A stretch of DNA of 64,000 nucleotides from Xanthostigma xanthostigma (lineage: Eukaryota > Arthropoda > Insecta > Raphidioptera > Raphidiidae). Location of the stretch: positions 3,100,001 through 3,164,000 of the forward strand of contig OY754475.1 in NCBI GenBank assembly GCA_963575645.1. The letters run 5' to 3'. The position numbers were made by a program, and so were the translations under genes. The notes beneath the pieces are model-generated. The model worked only from the letters and a program-made list of their open reading frames with translations, had not been told where the DNA came from and made no database searches. Each line of letters starts with the position of its first letter. Position 1 is the stretch's first letter. This document shows, piece after piece, positions 59,594 to 64,000 of the stretch.

Positions 59594-59802
59594 GGAGATT
59601 TATTTGGTTGAGGAACAATTGAAAATAAGCTTTACCAGTGTATCGCTTGTGGCCAACGTTTCGAAAAATATATTTTCATCATCAGGGCCTTGCAACTTGC
59701 ATTGAGGCCCTGATGATGAAAATATATTTTACGAAAACGTTGGCCACAAGCGATACACTGGTAAAGCTTATTTTCAATTGTTCCTCAACCAAATAAATCT
59801 CC
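59594..59802. repeat. Fold-back with ~97 nt arms and hammerhead-like core
   Basis: Arms 59594-59690 and 59705-59802 are near-perfect reverse complements around a 14 nt loop. Each arm contains CCCTGATGATG, an AAAATATATTTT stem and CGAAA-ACGTTGGCC, the arrangement CUGAUGA-stem-GAAA expected of hammerhead-type motifs in Penelope-like elements. A fragment of the arm lies at 33558-33625. Confidence 0.75.
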
Positions 59803-59817
59803 TTCAATAATATAGAA

Positions 59818-60070
59818 AGTCATGAATTTAAAATATTATATTCAGATACCTAGGTATATCAAACTTCCTAATAATTTTCATATCTATTTAACCGTTCATA
59901 CTCTGTTGCCTTCATGACTTGCTATATTAATAGTTGCTATTAAATATGACGCATGTGCCGCGTGACGTCACCGCTACAGCGATCGACACAATTGATTGAC
60001 GTAGCATAAAGATATTGCAAATATTCTTGCATCGTTAATTTTTAAAGAATGGAAAACTTCCTAATTGCGT
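59818..60070 (+). repeat. Dispersed repeat (GTGCCGCGTGACGTCAC), copy 1
   Basis: Begins AGTCATGAATTTAAAATAT and includes CATGACTTGCT, AATATGACGCATGTGCCGCG and TGACGTCACC; the same order occurs at 63238-63490. Confidence 0.65.
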
Positions 60071-60280
60071 AAGAAATCGGAGTCCTGCGCCTGCCAATGA
60101 CCCTAGTTACGGCACTGGAAGAATATATTTTTAGGAAACGTATTGTAAAACATTATTTTGTTGTTTATTTTGTGTATATGTTATGGTAAATGTTATAAAT
60201 TTTTATGTTCGTCATTATTTATAAGTCTGCGTTATTTACCGTAACCTCTACATATTTTCATCTGAAATGGATGTTATTTT

Positions 60281-60494
60281 TGAAGTGAAACTTCTTCAAG
60301 TAACGTACCTCTTTGAAATTAAATGATTCAACAGCGATTAAATCTTAGGACTTGAGAAAGAAAGCGGCAATTGTATACATATACACATTTGCATATATGC
60401 ATTTATTATTTTAAAAATGTGTACATATTTCGTTATTTCAAGTACGTCATCATTTCGGCTATAGTAACTATAGTTACGAAAGAAGTTTCACTTC
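60281..60494. repeat. Short inverted-repeat element (GAAGTGAAACTTCTT)
   Basis: GAAGTGAAACTTCTT at 60282 faces AAGAAGTTTCACTTC ending at 60494. Another right-type end occurs at ~61501. MITE-like, low certainty. Confidence 0.35.
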
Positions 60495-62542
60495 GCCCGC
60501 GAGCTTATGTGGACGAGGCTCGCGTGTTTTTTTTTTTAATATTTGGATATAAATTGTTTTAGTGCAATAAGCATTGTGAAATAGATTTTTATATGTTAGT
60601 GAACAAGAAAAATACAAATAAATTTTTTTGGCGAAAAAAATAGTAGGTCTGAACATTTAATGAAAACATTTTGAGATCCTAAAACACCAAACTGACCTCT
60701 GGCGGTCAAATTCAGTTAGTCTTTGGCAACAATATTCGCATATTTTCATACGACAATGAGAACAGATCACTGAACTGTAATAACATGGAACGCGTCCACA
60801 AAACTGTAAAGCGAGTTGATAAAGATAGTTGCTACAGCTATCTTTATTGAGCGACTGTACCAAGCAACGCATACGAAACGCGTAGAAAAGATACACCTTT
60901 TTACGCTGCTGCCCTTGTCAGCTTACTGCCTATAAAGAAAAAAGGACTCGCGTCCAGTTGTTATATAATATAGCTCAGTGGTGAAGAGCTCGAAATCTTG
61001 AACTCGATGTGTGTTTGGTGTCGTGGTGACACTTTTGACACTATTGCTTTTGTTATACAAAAGTGTAACCATGCATTATATATACTTAACGTTCACTTTT
61101 CTATTTTGCCGATGCGAAAAAAAATTGACCGCCGTCTTCATTTCATCTCGATAGATTAAACTGAACATGTTTTCGAAATGTCAATTTTTAATTTTGCATT
61201 TTCATTACTATTAAGAAATATTTATTCAAATTGAGTGATTACTTTAATGTTTCGTAATTCAAAATCGTGTTGGAGGCTGGATTTTGTTTTGTGAGTTTTT
61301 TTGTTTAAAATTTTAATTATAAAATAGTAATGTATGCATCTAGAACGTAAATGATGTTATTATGCGAGTGTGTAACAAACGAGCATCAGTAACACGAGTC
61401 ATAAATAGTTACGTTCGAGATATATAATGCAATTTTCACGCGCACCTCCTATAAATTGTTTACATATACATTTTTATTATTTTTGACAGTTCGATTGTGA
61501 AAGAAGTTTCACTTCTGTTGAGGTTATTTTTATTTGTAATGGGTAGGCCTTAGGTCGTTAGATCTCTTTTTTTTTTACTTTACGCACTAGTGATAAATGA
61601 GCCATTTTACGGCCGCTATACAAACATGAAAAACAACTATTTTATAGAGGGTGTGCAAGAAAGTGTGATATATTTAATTGATTTTAAGACGGATTTGAAA
61701 ATAAATACGTTATGAATATGGAAGGATCAAAGACCATTTTGATTTAATTAAATGTCGAAATTTAGAACGTTCTAGATAAGTTTAGTTGTAATTGGAAGTG
61801 TATATTTTGATATTGTAAATGTTTGAATTAAAAAAAAATCGTAAATATTTCGATACAGGGCTGGATAAATGGATTTACAATGAAATTGGAAAAGATTTAA
61901 AGAATTATATTTCATTTTTCATTTATTATTTTAAAAATATGACTCATTATGGCATTTGGTAGCAGTGCCACGTTTTTTTTTTTTGTTTTAATATTTTCGT
62001 TATTTTCAAAATTACTGTTACCAAATTCCATGTTTACGTCATAATATTATGCTTATCAATAGTTTTGACAACTTCATTTTAAATATTTTCGCAATATCAC
62101 TTATTTTCTTCTCACTTTTCAATTGTTTTTTATTTATTTCTACAAAATTAAAGTCTAAAACGTCTTAGTCGATTTGAAATTCTGTATCCTACATTTTTTT
62201 TATTTAAGTAATTTTTAGTCATTATGGAAATGTTGTTTTCTTACTGGATTTTTCAGTAGACAAGTGAATCACGTAAGTCTATTTTTCACGCTAATAAATC
62301 TCGTTCGTCCGTGCATCCACAATGCTCGTGTTGTGAACATTTACTTAAAATATGATTCACGCGTCCACTGAAGCTATACTTCCCGTTATTTTTATTATTT
62401 TTACTGCAGAAGTCAATTTATTTTTTTGTTCCATGATGACGCGATCTTAGTTTTATTTTCAAATTGTATTAAGATTAAAGATTTCTTAAAGTAAATAATG
62501 TTTGTCATACATTCTACCTAATTATTAAATAGTTACGTTAAA
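60495..62542. other. Intergenic stretch, no gene
   Basis: AT-rich. A small AAAGATAG/CTATCTTT hairpin lies at 60821-60845. The Cys-rich minus frame at 60657-60896 is not supported as a gene. Confidence 0.35.
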
Positions 62543-62882
62543 GCAGCGCCTCTCAAACTTTTAACGAGTTCAGTTTTTAGAAAACTTACTTTTTTTAACA
62601 AGAAAATGTTTCAATCGGAATATTTTTTTTATTTTCACAGTCGTACGACAATTTACAAATAAATAGATCTCACCGGTTGTTCGTAACACGACCACTAGGG
62701 TTGCTAATGTCTACATTCAGCTAACCTTATAGTGCAACAAAAAAAGACACTTATGCACTAAGTCGAATTTTACAACCAGGTTGCTAATTAGGATACTTAT
62801 TTCTTAAAATTAGTCTTCTGGAGTGTTTCTAAAAAAAAGCAAGTTCTTTAAGTGTTAAAATGGAACAGTTTGAGAGCCGCTA
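62543..62882. mobile_element. hAT-type MITE, ~340 bp
   Basis: Ends GCAGCGCCTCTCAAACTTTT and, in reverse, GTAGCGGCTCTCAAACTG. The target duplication is not clear, so it is old or its boundaries are slightly off. Confidence 0.6.
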
Positions 62883-63237
62883 CATTATAGAATACACGAT
62901 TTTTTCTTTCTTTTTAGTCAATAATGAATTTTATACAAATCTATAGATTGTCCAAATATAGTTTTTACACTTATGAGCGTTGTTTTTTTTAATTTATTTT
63001 GCAAAATAAAATATAACAATCCTGGCAGTATCCTTTCCTTATATTTGTACAACGTGTTAATGAAATGAGTGCGAAAATAAATTTTTATATTTCAGAAAAA
63101 CGGCGGAAAATTAGAAAATTTCCACTTGAAAATTCAACGAACATTTTCAAATTTTCGCAAACGAAACCGACCGATGTCAGACGCGGCACAAATGTCATAT
63201 TAGCAGATATTAGTAACTTACATGTATTAATACAGTA

Positions 63238-63490
63238 AGTCATGAATTTAAAATATATTTCGATATGTCAAACTTCGTAATTGACATTACGTTAATTGTT
63301 ATGCCGTCACGACTTGCTGTGTATTATTAATTCCTATAAATATGACACTTGTGCCGCGTGACGTCACCCGCATTGCGTGGAGAATTGGACTTTGAAGTAG
63401 CAAAACTTAGTTTTTTTTAAAAAAAATTGCTTTGCCATTAATTTTTAGGACTATTGTTAAAAGTAAAAAAATATGGGAAACTTTCTAATT
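63238..63490 (+). repeat. Dispersed repeat (GTGCCGCGTGACGTCAC), copy 2
   Basis: Same order of phrases as 59818-60070 (AGTCATGAATTTAAAATAT, CACGACTTGCT, TTGTGCCGCGTGACGTCACC) with diverged stretches between. Confidence 0.65.
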
Positions 63491-64000
63491 CAGATTTAAA
63501 ATTATTGATCGTTTAAAAATTCAACACATTTCTGCAGGGCACCCATTTTCACTAACACCCTATATAAATACTTTGTAGAATACAGTGGTACGAATTAAAA
63601 TTTAATTCTAATAATCCAATAATTCGTTAGAGTGAGTTTTCAGTATGGACCCTACAAGGGGTCGACCAGCTATGTGAGATGAATAGAACACAAAAATAGA
63701 AGCGGTAGGTAGGACGCAAAGATCCCAACCTGAGGATCCGTCCAAACGTCTGTCAGAGATCTTTAGTCCCGTGAAATCTTTTATGATATACTGAAAGTGA
63801 AAGTTGCATTGAGGCCTGAAATTTTTATCCAGCTACCACAAACGAGTAAAGGGTTTATAGTATATATACATGTAAAAATATTCACAAAAAAATGTGAATA
63901 TATATTTTTAAAAATATGTACAGCCTAATTACGAGCTGCACCGATTTAAAAAACGACTCGCTCTTTCTCAGCGAATTGCGTAAAAGTAAAAAAATATCTA
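63491..64000. other. Window end, no gene
   Basis: AT-rich. A hairpin AAAAATATTCAC/GTGAATATATATTTTT lies at ~63875-63920. Nothing else recognised. Confidence 0.35.

Noticed and set aside
60657-60896. Cys-rich 79-residue frame
   Set aside because: Cysteine spacing fits no known zinc-finger pattern, and there is no start or splice support.

Overview
The window is AT-rich, repeat-dense, intron-bearing animal DNA, almost certainly from an insect. Two protein-coding genes are supported, and both have GT-AG introns. One is an Osiris-family gene; that family (DUF1676, with a GKKK stretch and a terminal AQxLAY-like motif) is typical of insects. The other is a golgin A7/ERF4-family gene with strong similarity to animal GOLGA7. 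There are no operons, bacterial ribosome-binding sites or CRISPR arrays. The order of insect cannot be fixed from the sequence alone.

Layout. From 1 to 33.1 kb I see no convincing gene. This part holds non-autonomous DNA transposons, Helitron remnants, a ~2.7 kb tandem satellite (8960-11668, ~653 bp period), a 1.48 kb fold-back element (22279-23756) and diverged LINE-like tails. From 33.2 to 40.8 kb lies the Osiris gene on the minus strand: exon 1 at 40182-40581, exon 2 at 33168-33514. Its ~6.7 kb intron is full of transposons, including a hAT copy with a perfect 8 bp target duplication, a Helitron and a 428 bp fold-back MITE. A TATA box sits at 40759-40765. A second promoter-like module, a heat-shock element plus TATA, lies at 41189-41222. 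From 41.6 to 54.3 kb there are more repeats, including a Harbinger-type element with a transposase remnant and a composite fold-back element with nested insertions. From 54.7 to 58.2 kb lies the golgin A7 gene on the plus strand, in three coding exons. A Harbinger-derived element in its second intron ends only ~35 bp before the last exon. From 58.2 to 64 kb there are more repeats and no recognised gene.

The two genes are not obviously linked in function. Osiris proteins are secretory or membrane proteins of cuticle-forming epithelia. Golgin A7 is the accessory subunit of a DHHC palmitoyltransferase at the Golgi. Most of the biology visible here is transposon biology: several families show intact target duplications, repeated copies of constant length and nesting that gives relative ages. 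All assignments are by eye from motifs, terminal repeats and comparison of copies within the window; no database search was run.
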